Assembly (NCBI RefSeq): GCF_001013905.1
Contig: NZ_LN831790.1
Coordinates: 1-64,000, forward strand
Origin: Streptomyces leeuwenhoekii
GTDB lineage: Bacteria > Actinomycetota > Actinomycetes > Streptomycetales > Streptomycetaceae
Length of the DNA: 64,000 nucleotides
Reading direction: 5' to 3'
This document shows, one piece after another, positions 10,129 through 18,795 of the stretch; the stretch's first letter is position 1, and each line of letters starts with the position of its first letter. The notes below the pieces were generated by a model that made no database searches, was not told the origin of the DNA, and was given only the letters and a program-made list of their open reading frames with translations. The translations under genes were made by a program, and so were the position numbers.

Positions 10129-11732
10129 GAGGTGTCTCCGTCTTCATCGGTGGTGGTGGGAGGTGCGGCCCGCCCATCGCGGCCGTCCGGGGCGGAAGCA
10201 CCGTCACGTCCATACGGGTACCGGACGGGCGGGCCTGGCGTGGTCAGCGCGGCCAGGGAAGCCGGAGTGCACCAGTCGGCCGGGGGCGCGGCGTGCGGGA
10301 TGAGGTCTGGCATCGCGAGCTGCGCGAGGTCGGAGTCGGCATTCTGGGCGAGTTCGGCCTCGGCCTGCGCGGTGGTCAGCGCGCCGATCCGCTGAGGTGC
10401 CTCGGCCTGGGTGGCGGCGGCGTAGCGCTCCCGCTGGGAAGCTTCGAGATCCTTCTTCAGACGGCGGGCGCGGGCAGACCGTGCCCGCCGTACGGCGCGG
10501 AGCTGTTCTTCGGTTGCCTGGTCAGCCAGGTCCGCAGGACCGAGGTAGCGGCCGGTGACGGCGTCGTAGACCTCGATGCGATGGTCGTGGTGGGGCATGA
10601 AGCGGATGCGGACCTGGATCCCGGCCTGGCCGGTCATCCACGGCCCCACGTAGTCGCGTCTGCGGAAGCGGATGCCGCGGGTGGTCAGCGTGCGGGTGCC
10701 GGCGTCCTCCAGGGTGAACGTGTACAGATCCGCAGCCGGCACGTCCCGCAGCGGGGTGGGATCGTCCTGCCACGCCTCAAGCGGGGTCTTGCCCCGCAAC
10801 GGCGAGGGGCGATGTTCGGTGTTCCACCACCGTGTCCAATCCAGCAGCCGGGCGGTGAAGTCCTCGAAGGCGAGCAGCACTTCGTCCTTCGGGCGGGAAG
10901 CCCGTTTGCCCGGGCGTGGCTGGCGGGCATAGCCGGGCAGCGCGGCCAGGAACATGCTCTCCACCGCCCGGTTCAGGCCCTCCACCGTGCCCTTGAGGTG
11001 AGGGGTGTAGGCGGGCAGGTCCTCCACGGTGACGTCGAGGAGATCGAACGCGGCGGTCACCGTCCTCGACAGGAAGTCTTTGCCGCGGTCCACCCGCACT
11101 TTCTCGGGCAGCCCGCCGAACGGGCCGTAGGGTTCCTCGCGCAGGACCGCGGAGCGCAGCGCGGCCAGCACCGACTCCCGCGACGGATGCCCGGGCGTGA
11201 CCGCGACGCCGGTGATCGCGTTGGTGGCGCAGTCGGTGAACCAGGTGATCCACGGCCTGCGGGGCTTGCCGTCGACCTCGACCAGAACCGGGGCCTGTAC
11301 GTGGTCGGTCTCCCACACCTTGTTCCGCCAGGGGCGCGGCCGGGCCAGCAACACATCATGCTTGCGCGCCGCGCGCTCTCCTCCCGCGAGCCCGGCCCGC
11401 TCCCCCGGCGTCAGATCCCGCTGGATCGCGCGGTGCAAGGTGGGCAGCGACGGCGGCGGAGCCGCCGGAGGGGACTGGCGGGCAGCGCGGGCCGTCAGCT
11501 CACGATGCACCGCCGCGACGTTGCCCTTCCACAACGCGAGCAGGCGGCGTACTTCCGGGGTGACAGTGAAGCGGACCCGGGTCTGGGCCCGCGCCCCGGG
11601 CTCCGCGGCCGCGGACTCGTCACGCTCGGCAGCGGCCAGCCACCGCCACACCGTGCGCTCGGTCACCTCCAACGACTGAGCCATCAGCCGTACATGCCGG
11701 GTCGTCAGCTTCTGTTCCTGCCGCAGGGCCAC
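10125..11732 (-). CDS. Mu/TniA-like DDE transposase
   Basis: A 535-residue transposase. An N-terminal helix-turn-helix (LEVTERTVWRWL, 21-32) is followed by a second DNA-binding region, then an integrase core with Asp143 in WETDHVQ, Asp215 in VRVDRGKDF and Glu251 in KGTVEGLNR, forming a DDE triad. A C-terminal Mu-type beta domain follows with SPLRGKTPLEAW near residue 300. The GTG at 11732 lacks a strong ribosome site and the frame is open for 33 codons back to the stop of the upstream fusion gene, in the same frame, so the pair may descend from a single tandem duplication. No clear terminal inverted repeats were found around the cluster. Confidence 0.82.
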   Translation of the reverse strand: MALRQEQKLTTRHVRLMAQSLEVTERTVWRWLAAAERDESAAAEPGARAQTRVRFTVTPEVRRLLALWKGNVAAVHRELTARAARQSPPAAPPPSLPTLHRAIQRDLTPGERAGLAGGERAARKHDVLLARPRPWRNKVWETDHVQAPVLVEVDGKPRRPWITWFTDCATNAITGVAVTPGHPSRESVLAALRSAVLREEPYGPFGGLPEKVRVDRGKDFLSRTVTAAFDLLDVTVEDLPAYTPHLKGTVEGLNRAVESMFLAALPGYARQPRPGKRASRPKDEVLLAFEDFTARLLDWTRWWNTEHRPSPLRGKTPLEAWQDDPTPLRDVPAADLYTFTLEDAGTRTLTTRGIRFRRRDYVGPWMTGQAGIQVRIRFMPHHDHRIEVYDAVTGRYLGPADLADQATEEQLRAVRRARSARARRLKKDLEASQRERYAAATQAEAPQRIGALTTAQAEAELAQNADSDLAQLAMPDLIPHAAPPADWCTPASLAALTTPGPPVRYPYGRDGASAPDGRDGRAAPPTTTDEDGDTS

Positions 11733-11831
11733 GCAGCGCCGACAGGGAGGAAGGCAGACCTCCCCGCGCGCCCGGGCCGTCCCCGTGCACGCCGGAGCGG
11801 GAAGCGCCCTCTGTCGGCCCGGCCGCGCCGG

Positions 11832-13064
11832 TCACAGCGGCCCCATGAGCCGTGCGCAGGCCCGCTCCAGCATCCGGCGGTCCACCACCGGCCGGCTCTT
11901 GCCGTAGGTCTCGGCGGTCAGGTGCGAGGTGAGCTTCGCCCAGGTCCGGAAATTGCCGTGTCCCACATGCTCGTCCACCCACGCGACATCGTCCTCGCTG
12001 ACGTCCTCCCACAGGGGGTGGAAGGCAGCCATCACGGTGGCCACCTCGCGCGGGATGAGGCGCGGCACCAACTCCCAGGTCAGCACCCGAGAGGCCAGCG
12101 CAGGCACGCGGCGCAGCGCCCGTTCGCTGCCCGCGCCCGCCAGCACGAGGGCCGTGTCCGTGTCCGGGTGGTCCCACAGCCCGCGCAGAAACTCCAGCGC
12201 CGGCCCCGGAAGGCGCTGTGCCTCGTCCAGTACCAGCACACGGGGCTGCCGTAGCGCGTTCACCAGCGTCAGGTCGGCCTCCCCCGCCCCGCGCGGCAGA
12301 CGCCTGCCCAGCTCGAGGGCGTCCGCGAGCACCCGGCGCAGTTCGGGAACCGTCGGGTGCACACCGACGTGGACCCGACGGACCCGGGCGGGGTGCGGCA
12401 GCTGGGACAGGGCGTACTGCAGCGCGACGGTCTTGCCCTGGCCGGCGTCGCCGTACAGACACACCACCGCCCCCACCGCGGTCGCGTGCGCGACCGTCCG
12501 CAGCACCGACCGCACAGCAGGCGTGTGCACCACCTGCGCGCCCGGCACCAGGACCGGGACCTGCGCCAGATGCTTCTGCTCGCGCAGAAACACCTGCCCG
12601 CCTGTGCCCTGGCCGGCCACGACGTTCAAGCCCAGATCGCTGAGCGGATCGGGTCTACGTGGCCCGGTCACCTCAGGCTCCCGCTCGACCATCAACGCCC
12701 GGCCCGCCCGGCGGTCCCGGCGGATCACCCGGTGCAGTGTCGACGCCGACGGAACCGAATCCCCGCCGCCAGCCGCGGCCAGCCGGCGCCTCAGCTCAGC
12801 AACATTCCCTCCGACCTCGCCCAGCAGCGCCCACACCTCGTCCGACACCGCATAGCCCTGCCGGACCGGCGCCTCCATCTGCCCGGTCGTCTTGGCCTGC
12901 TCCAGCCAGCGCCACACCGTACGCTCCGAGACACCCACCGTCTCAGCGACCGCACGCACATGCCGCGTGGCCAGCTCCCCCGCCTGCTGCCGCTCCAGCA
13001 AACGACGCACCACCAACCCCCGGGGCAGCACAGGACCACGACCGGCCCTCACCTCTTGGTCCAC
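11832..13064 (-). CDS. fusion of transposase-type HTH domain and TnsC-like AAA ATPase
   Basis: A 410-residue protein. Residues 20-130 mirror the N-terminal DNA-binding part of the neighbouring transposase: TRHVRAVAETVGVSERTVWR, a GNVAELRRRL helix and STLHRVIRRD. The DDE core is absent. After a linker, an AAA ATPase starts around 165 with Walker A GDAGQGKT (205-212) and Walker B VLVLDEAQ (Asp280), paralogous to the 247-residue ATPase. The protein thus joins a transposon-end-binding type domain directly to a target-selector type ATPase. It is the first gene of the cluster. It could arise by in-frame deletion across a transposase-ATPase pair or be a working adaptor or regulator; intact motifs favour function. 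Confidence 0.75.
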   Translation of the reverse strand: MDQEVRAGRGPVLPRGLVVRRLLERQQAGELATRHVRAVAETVGVSERTVWRWLEQAKTTGQMEAPVRQGYAVSDEVWALLGEVGGNVAELRRRLAAAGGGDSVPSASTLHRVIRRDRRAGRALMVEREPEVTGPRRPDPLSDLGLNVVAGQGTGGQVFLREQKHLAQVPVLVPGAQVVHTPAVRSVLRTVAHATAVGAVVCLYGDAGQGKTVALQYALSQLPHPARVRRVHVGVHPTVPELRRVLADALELGRRLPRGAGEADLTLVNALRQPRVLVLDEAQRLPGPALEFLRGLWDHPDTDTALVLAGAGSERALRRVPALASRVLTWELVPRLIPREVATVMAAFHPLWEDVSEDDVAWVDEHVGHGNFRTWAKLTSHLTAETYGKSRPVVDRRMLERACARLMGPL

Positions 13065-13305
13065 CCCACGATCACACCGGCCCGGCCCACCTCACCACAT
13101 AAGAACTCTCAAACCTGAGACAGCATCAGCTGCCATGCGATAAAGCCCCACGACAGCGATCCCACCCCTCAATCTCTCACCTCATGACAGCAGCCCACCC
13201 CCCAAAAACACCCACTGACCAGCCCCGTAACACCAACCCCTGGACCAGCGCGACCGACTCTCACCACCACCGACACCAACCCGAGAGATCGCACACGGCG
13301 AGCTC

Positions 13306-13866
13306 GTGCGCCTCCACATCAGCGAGGCCCAGGGCGCCATCGCCACGTGGTTGGCATGCCGGCGCCCCGGCGGCCTGGACGAACTCGTCGCAACAGAAGT
13401 CACCGAACAGCACCTGGCCGACATCGCAGCCGAGAACGACCACGACGACAGCGGCTACCCCACAACCCTAGAAGAGCTCCGATCCACCACCCTCGGCCTG
13501 CGGCTGGCCCTGCTCCGGTCGGTCCTGCGCTATAACCTCGCCCCCTTCAGCGTCGGTCTGGGCAGCCTCACCGACCGCCAGCCGTCCATCCTCTCCGCCG
13601 CCTTCCTCCAGCTGTACAACCACCTCGCCGAGGACGCCACCATCCGCACCTGCGCGAACGAGACCTGCGGGCGGGACTTCGTCCGACAGCGCGGCCGCGC
13701 CGAATACGGCCAGAACCGCACCAGCGGCATCAAGTACTGCACCCGTGAATGCGCCCGAGCCCAGGCCCAGCGCGAGCACCGACGCCGCAAGGCCGCCATG
13801 GCCCGGCCGGCCGCCGCTACCACGAAAGCCTCACCGGCCCCGCACGCAGAGGAGCGGCTCGGATGA
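13306..13866 (+). CDS. CGNR-like zinc-finger protein
   Basis: A 186-residue protein whose C-terminal part carries IRTCANETCGRDFV and, about 25 residues later, KYCTRECARAQAQREHRRR. The two Cys pairs followed by a basic tail match the CGNR/DUF1470-type zinc fingers of actinobacterial DNA-binding regulators. The GTG at 13306 is the first available start after a stop; an upstream non-canonical start is possible because the sequence before it reads sensibly. The stop codon overlaps the ATG of the second helicase (ATGA), so the two are translationally coupled, and this protein may regulate or assist the helicase module. The unrelated small gene at 441 occupies the same slot before helicase copy 1. 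Confidence 0.72.
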   Translation: MRLHISEAQGAIATWLACRRPGGLDELVATEVTEQHLADIAAENDHDDSGYPTTLEELRSTTLGLRLALLRSVLRYNLAPFSVGLGSLTDRQPSILSAAFLQLYNHLAEDATIRTCANETCGRDFVRQRGRAEYGQNRTSGIKYCTRECARAQAQREHRRRKAAMARPAAATTKASPAPHAEERLG

Positions 13867-16559
13867 TCCACCTCCGCGAGCACCAGGTGACCGCGGTCGC
13901 CGCGATCCGTGCCTGGGCCGGCCGCCCCGAACGCGTCCCCGTTCCCACCCGGGGCGCCCGCGGCACCCTCGTCTCGGCGACCGGATCGGGCAAGACCATC
14001 ACCGCCGCCTGGGCAGCACGGGACTGCTTCCCCAACGGCCGGATCCTCGTCACCGTGCCGACCCTGGACCTGCTCGTGCAGACAGCCCAGGCCTGGCGTC
14101 TGGTGGGTCATCAGGCGCCGATGGTCGCGGTGTGTTCGCTGGAGAGCGACCCGGTGTTGAAGGAGCTGGGCGTGCGGACCACTACCAATCCGATCCAGCT
14201 CGCGCTCTGGGCCGGGTCGGGGCCTGTGGTCGTGTTCGCCACGTACGCCTCTCTCGTGGACCGCGAGGACATCGACACTCCCGAGGGCCAGCGGATGGTT
14301 TGCGGGCCGTTGGAGGCCGCTCTGGCGGGCGGGGAGCGGCTGTACGGCCAGCGCATGGCGGGCTTCGACCTCGCCATCGTGGACGAGGCCCACTCAACCG
14401 CCGGTGACCTTGGTCGACCGTGGGCGGCGATCCACGACAACCACCGGATCCCGGCGGACTTCCGGCTCTACCTGACCGCCACGCCACGGATCCTCGCCGC
14501 GGCCCGGCCGCAGAAGGGCGCGGAGGGCCGGGAGCTTGAGATCGCCAGCATGGAGGATGACCCGGAGGGCACCTACGGCGCGTGGCTCGCCGAGCTCGGA
14601 CTATCGGAGGCGATCGAGCGGGAGATCCTCGCCGGGTTCGAGATCGACGTCCTGGAGATCCACGACCCCTCCCCCGTCCAGGCACCGTCGGAGGAGGCGC
14701 AGCGGGGCCGGCGGCTGGCGCTGCTGCAGACCGCGCTCCTGGAGCACGCCGCCGCGCGGAACCTGCGCACCGTCATGACGTTCCACCAGAAGGTGGAGGA
14801 GGCCGCCGCGTTCGCGGAGAAGCTGCCCGAGACGGCTGCCGAGCTGTACATGAACGATGCCTCGGATGAGGACCTGGCCGCTGCGGACAAGCTGCCGAAG
14901 TCCTCGATCGACGCGGAGTTCTACGAACTCGAGGCCGGCCGCCACGTACCTCCGGACCGCGTCTGGTCGGCGTGGCTCTGCGGCGACCACCTCGTGTCCG
15001 AGCGGCGCGAGGTGCTGCGCCAGTTCGCCAACGGCATCGACGCGGCCGGGCGGCGGGTGCACCGTGCGTTCCTCGCCAGCGTTCGCGTTCTCGGTGAGGG
15101 CGTGGACATCACCGGCGAGCGGGGGGTCGACTCGATCTGTTTCGCCGACACCCGCGGCTCCCAGGTCGAGATCGTCCAGAACATCGGCCGGGCCCTCCGA
15201 CTCAACCGCGACGGCTCCACGAAGGTCGCCAGGATCATCGTGCCGGTGTTCCTGGAGCCCGGCGAGGACCCGCAGGACATGGTCGCCAGTGCCAGCTTCC
15301 GCCCCCTTGTAGCGGTCCTCCAGGGCCTGCGCTCGCATGACGAACGTCTGGTCGAACAGCTCGCTTCCCGCGCGCTCACGAGCGGGAAGCGCAAGGTCCA
15401 TGTCCGGCGTGACGAAGAAGGGCGGAACGTCGGGGCCGGCGGCGAGGGCGACGGCGAGGGCCAGGAGGACGACGACACCCAGGCCGCCGCCGAAGCGGCC
15501 CTGCTCCACTTCTCCAGCCCGCGCGACGCCGTGACCATCGCCGCGTTCCTTCGCACCCGGGTCTACCGGCCGGAGTCGCTGGTGTGGCTGGAGGGCTACC
15601 AGGCCCTGCTCCGGTGGCGGAAGGAGAACGAGATCACCGGCCTCTACGCCGTTCCCTACGACGTCGAGGTCGAAGTGGGGGCGACGAAGGCGTTTCCGCT
15701 TGGCCGATGGGTGCATCAGCAGCGGAAGGCGCTGCGGGCCGGGGAGCTGGAGGAGCGGCGCAAGACGCTGCTGGACGCGCCGGAGGCCGGGATGGTGTGG
15801 GAGCCGGGCGAGGAGGCGTGGGAGAACAAGCTCGCCGCGCTGCGGTCCTACCGGCGGGCCATGGGGCACCTCGCGCCGCATCAGGACGCGGTGTGGGGCG
15901 AGGGCGAGGCGATGGTGCCGGTCGGCCAGCACATGGCGAACCTGCGCCGGAAGGGCGGCCTGGGCAAGGACCCGGAGCGGGCGGCACAGCGCGCGAAGCA
16001 ACTGGCCGCGATCGACACGGACTGGAACTGCCCCTGGCCGCTCGACTGGCAACGCCACTACCGCGTCCTCGCGGACCTGGTCGACGCCGACGGCGTCCTG
16101 CCGGCGATCGAACCCGGAGTGCTGTTCGAGGGCGACGACCTGGGCAAGTGGCTCCAGCGGCAGAAGAATCCAGGCACATGGGCGCAGCTGTCTACCGAGC
16201 AGCGGGAGCGGCTGTCGAAGCTGGGCGTGCAGCCATCTGAGGCGCCGTCTCCCGCCCCGGCCGCCAAGGGCGCGGCGAAGGGTCCGAGCAAGGCACAGCA
16301 GGCGTTCCAGCGGGGCCTGGCGGCCCTCGCGCAGTGGGTGGAACGGGAAGGCCAGCGGCCGGTGCCGAGGGGCCACAGCGAAGAGATCACGGTCGACGGC
16401 GAGGCGCAGCCGGTAGTCGTGAAGCTGGGCGTATGGGTATCGAACACCCGCGCGAGGCGGGGCCGGCTGGACGCCGACCAGCTCGCCGCGCTCGCGAAGT
16501 TGGGCGTCGACTGGGCAGGGCCTGTCACGATCCCCCATGCGGCCCCAAACAGCCTCTGA
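13863..16559 (+). CDS. telomere-type DEAD/DEAH helicase, copy 2
   Basis: An 898-residue paralogue of the helicase at 1018, similar along nearly its whole length at both DNA and protein level. Walker A ATGSGKT is at 39-45, the DEAH box at 174-177 and motif VI QNIGRALR is conserved. Differences cluster in the first 35 residues, in the acidic linker before the HA domains and at the C-terminus, where copy 2 has extra residues after the shared VDWA. The ATG at 13863 follows GAGGAG and overlaps the stop of the zinc-finger gene; the frame is open back to 13749 but that part is out of phase with the upstream coding sequence. A second ABC-3C-like operon follows after about 290 bases, paralleling copy 1. 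Confidence 0.9.
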   Translation: MIHLREHQVTAVAAIRAWAGRPERVPVPTRGARGTLVSATGSGKTITAAWAARDCFPNGRILVTVPTLDLLVQTAQAWRLVGHQAPMVAVCSLESDPVLKELGVRTTTNPIQLALWAGSGPVVVFATYASLVDREDIDTPEGQRMVCGPLEAALAGGERLYGQRMAGFDLAIVDEAHSTAGDLGRPWAAIHDNHRIPADFRLYLTATPRILAAARPQKGAEGRELEIASMEDDPEGTYGAWLAELGLSEAIEREILAGFEIDVLEIHDPSPVQAPSEEAQRGRRLALLQTALLEHAAARNLRTVMTFHQKVEEAAAFAEKLPETAAELYMNDASDEDLAAADKLPKSSIDAEFYELEAGRHVPPDRVWSAWLCGDHLVSERREVLRQFANGIDAAGRRVHRAFLASVRVLGEGVDITGERGVDSICFADTRGSQVEIVQNIGRALRLNRDGSTKVARIIVPVFLEPGEDPQDMVASASFRPLVAVLQGLRSHDERLVEQLASRALTSGKRKVHVRRDEEGRNVGAGGEGDGEGQEDDDTQAAAEAALLHFSSPRDAVTIAAFLRTRVYRPESLVWLEGYQALLRWRKENEITGLYAVPYDVEVEVGATKAFPLGRWVHQQRKALRAGELEERRKTLLDAPEAGMVWEPGEEAWENKLAALRSYRRAMGHLAPHQDAVWGEGEAMVPVGQHMANLRRKGGLGKDPERAAQRAKQLAAIDTDWNCPWPLDWQRHYRVLADLVDADGVLPAIEPGVLFEGDDLGKWLQRQKNPGTWAQLSTEQRERLSKLGVQPSEAPSPAPAAKGAAKGPSKAQQAFQRGLAALAQWVEREGQRPVPRGHSEEITVDGEAQPVVVKLGVWVSNTRARRGRLDADQLAALAKLGVDWAGPVTIPHAAPNSL

Positions 16560-16845
16560 CCACCTTCAGCGCCGTGTCCGGGTCCCGTGCTGTGGGTCGC
16601 GCCTGCCGCCGTTGCCGCGATCAGCGGCCTGCCGACCCGGGATCTGGGCGCGCCTGCTTCCTCTTTGCCTGGGCAGGTCCGCCAGCAGCAGGCCGACGCC
16701 CGGTTCCGGTGGGTCCCCACCGCTGATCCGCGACGCACAGTTACGCGTTAGTCCTTGAGTGTGATATCGCTAGAGATCTTCCACACCTACCGACGCAATA
16801 GAGCGGTGGGGAATGCGCTCATGCAAGCCAGTGCGGGGGACGTTG

Positions 16846-18225
16846 ATGGTCGATACGGCGGGCGTGGGCCAGGGGGACGAGGGAGTCGGGACGCCTTCTG
16901 ATGTGGGGGGTCCTCACGGTGCAGCACACACGCTCTTCGATCTGGCTCCCGAGGAAGACAGCGGCTCGGACACTCTTGGCCGCTACCGGTATCAGGCGGA
17001 GGTAGCCGCGCGGGACTGCCTGGCCATGCTCACGCAGGAAGCCATCGACTTCGTCGTCTGCGAGTGGCATGAGGACTTCGTGGTGGCGTGGATCGACGGA
17101 TCAGTGGAGCTGGTGTCGGTCAAGCATCGCGAAGGGACCAGGGGTCCGTGGACGCTTCCTGAGCTGTGCAAGGACGGTGGTCTGACCCATCTCTTCGACC
17201 GCTGGTGCGCATGTGAGTGTGCGGACAATGTCCGTCTGAGACTGGCAACGAACGCGGCTCTGAAGCCGGGTAAGGGCAACGCCGGCATGCTGGCTCGGAT
17301 GTGTGGCCCTGAGCCTGAACTCACGTCCGGGCTCAACACCATGGCGGAGGACGTCGCACGCCAGATGCTGAAAGTCCGCTGGAAGCAGCCTTATCCCAAC
17401 GTCCCGGTTACCCCTGAGGTGCGCAAGCTCGCGGACATTCAGATACCCGAGGGCTTCGTGGCCAAGGTCATACGCTTCCTGGCAGTGCTGGAGATCTCTT
17501 GTAAGCCCCCCGAACGCGAAAGCATCACCGACGTCAACATCCAACGGCTTCTGGTGCCTGCCGTCGAGCACCTGCAGCTGGCTCATGTGGACCTGGAGGC
17601 CACATACCGAGGCATTGTGGATCGGATCGAGCGCGCGAACCGCGATGAGAGCGACCGCGCCCAGCTCGCCGTTTACATCGCTGACCCGAGCCGTTCCCGC
17701 CATAGCACGCAGATTCAGCAGCGCGTCGGCCGGCGCAGAATCACCCGCGAGATCCTTCACCAACAGATCGCCTACACGACAGCGCGGCTGCCCACCTTTC
17801 CGCGCGGCAAAGCGCCCGTCGTGGCGCCCGGAGGCGCGAAGCTCCGCCGCAAACTGCGTCGGGGCCTGGTGCCTGCCGACGAAGCGGCCTTCGCTGAGAG
17901 ACTCCGGTCCGCTTGGTACACGACCTGGTCCGAGCGGCGCTCCGGCCTGGCCGGGGACGAAACCGACCTGCTGAACCTGTCCACGGACGTCCTGGAGATG
18001 GCCTTCGAGTGCCGACGTCACGCCCGGGCGCAGGTGCCCGAGGGCAGCGAGTTCGGCATCAAGATGAACGACCTGCTCGCCGAGCGGCTCAAGGTCGAGG
18101 CTCTGCCCTCGCCGCCGCCCTTCCAGCTCAACAACCAGCACCTGCGGGGGCTGGCCTACCAGTTGTGCGACGAGTGCCTCTTCTTCTTCTCCGAGACGTT
18201 CGACGTGGATGAGGAAGCCTCATGA
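16846..18225 (+). CDS. ABC-3C-like effector with DUF4297-like nuclease domain, operon 2
   Basis: A protein of about 459 residues from the ATG at 16846, which has GGGGGA six bases upstream; an ATG at 16813 would add 11 residues. After a low-complexity leader, a segment LGRYRYQAEVAARDCLAML is followed by acidic WHEDF, Asp84 in WIDGS and Lys93 in VELVSVKHRE, the same strand-helix layout as the effector in operon 1 although overall sequence differs strongly. The C-terminal 120 residues form a helical domain unlike that of operon 1, so it probably belongs to another ABC-3C subtype. It overlaps the next gene by four bases. Nuclease activity is inferred from motif layout only. Confidence 0.65.
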   Translation: MVDTAGVGQGDEGVGTPSDVGGPHGAAHTLFDLAPEEDSGSDTLGRYRYQAEVAARDCLAMLTQEAIDFVVCEWHEDFVVAWIDGSVELVSVKHREGTRGPWTLPELCKDGGLTHLFDRWCACECADNVRLRLATNAALKPGKGNAGMLARMCGPEPELTSGLNTMAEDVARQMLKVRWKQPYPNVPVTPEVRKLADIQIPEGFVAKVIRFLAVLEISCKPPERESITDVNIQRLLVPAVEHLQLAHVDLEATYRGIVDRIERANRDESDRAQLAVYIADPSRSRHSTQIQQRVGRRRITREILHQQIAYTTARLPTFPRGKAPVVAPGGAKLRRKLRRGLVPADEAAFAERLRSAWYTTWSERRSGLAGDETDLLNLSTDVLEMAFECRRHARAQVPEGSEFGIKMNDLLAERLKVEALPSPPPFQLNNQHLRGLAYQLCDECLFFFSETFDVDEEAS

Positions 18226-18794
18226 CGCACGGCGCCGATTTCGAGAAGGCTGTAGCGCGTATGCGGATTCAGCGCCGGCAGGCCGAGCAGCGTGAGGTGC
18301 ACTATCACGAGGCGCGCATCCTCCTCCTCATCGCCCGGTTCACCACGCCCAAAGGCGGGCTCGCAGGGCTGACGAAGCTCGCCAAGCTCGACTTCCTGCT
18401 GCGCTACCCGGCGATGCTGGAACGTCTCCTGCCCGCGGGTGAGGCGTCATGGCCGGCAGGAACGGCCCCCACACCGTCTGAGCGCCTTGCCGTCGAAAGC
18501 CGCATGACCCGTTACAAGTACGGGCCCTGGGACCAGCGCTACTACAGCATCCTCGGCTCGCTCACCGCCCGCAGCCTGATCACGTACGGCGACAGCGCCC
18601 GAGCCGAGTTCCGGGTGACAGCACAGGGCGCCGTCGCAGCGGCCAGTCTTGCCGCCACCCCGGAGTGGGCAGTGGTCGACAACCGGATCAGACTGCTCAA
18701 GCGGAACTTCAACAAATCAGGATCTGCCTTGAAGAACCTCATCTACGACCGCTTGCCCGACGCCGTCGACCGGCCATGGCGGACGGAGATCTGA
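18222..18794 (+). CDS. ABC-3C-like middle component (winged-helix type), operon 2
   Basis: A 190-residue protein with ARILLLIARFTTPKGG, then LTKLAKLDFLLRYPAMLERLL, and later MTRYKYGPWDQRYYSILGSL and a GLITYG-like turn. This looks like the winged-helix middle components of ABC-3C systems, where a phrase close to TKLAKLDFLLRYP recurs, and differs from the MC3-like protein of operon 1. It overlaps the effector gene by four bases (ATGA) and is one base away from the ATPase gene. Its expected role is as the adaptor between effector and ATPase, inferred from family and position. Confidence 0.7.
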   Translation: MTHGADFEKAVARMRIQRRQAEQREVHYHEARILLLIARFTTPKGGLAGLTKLAKLDFLLRYPAMLERLLPAGEASWPAGTAPTPSERLAVESRMTRYKYGPWDQRYYSILGSLTARSLITYGDSARAEFRVTAQGAVAAASLAATPEWAVVDNRIRLLKRNFNKSGSALKNLIYDRLPDAVDRPWRTEI

Positions 18795-18795
18795 C

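Noticed and set aside
10293..12254. 653-codon plus-strand open frame across the transposition genes
   Set aside because: It runs antisense through the transposase and the end of the fusion gene; composition is Arg/Gly/Pro-rich without motifs.
13065..13305. Transposon end with three GACAGC words
   Set aside because: The words at about 13122, 13153 and 13187 are short, and no matching inverted set was found at the other side of the cluster near 8230.
16741..16776. Promoter for ABC-3C operon 2 (TTAGTC, 17 bases, TAGAGA)
   Set aside because: The -35 is weak and other arrangements are equally good, so it is not annotated as a feature.
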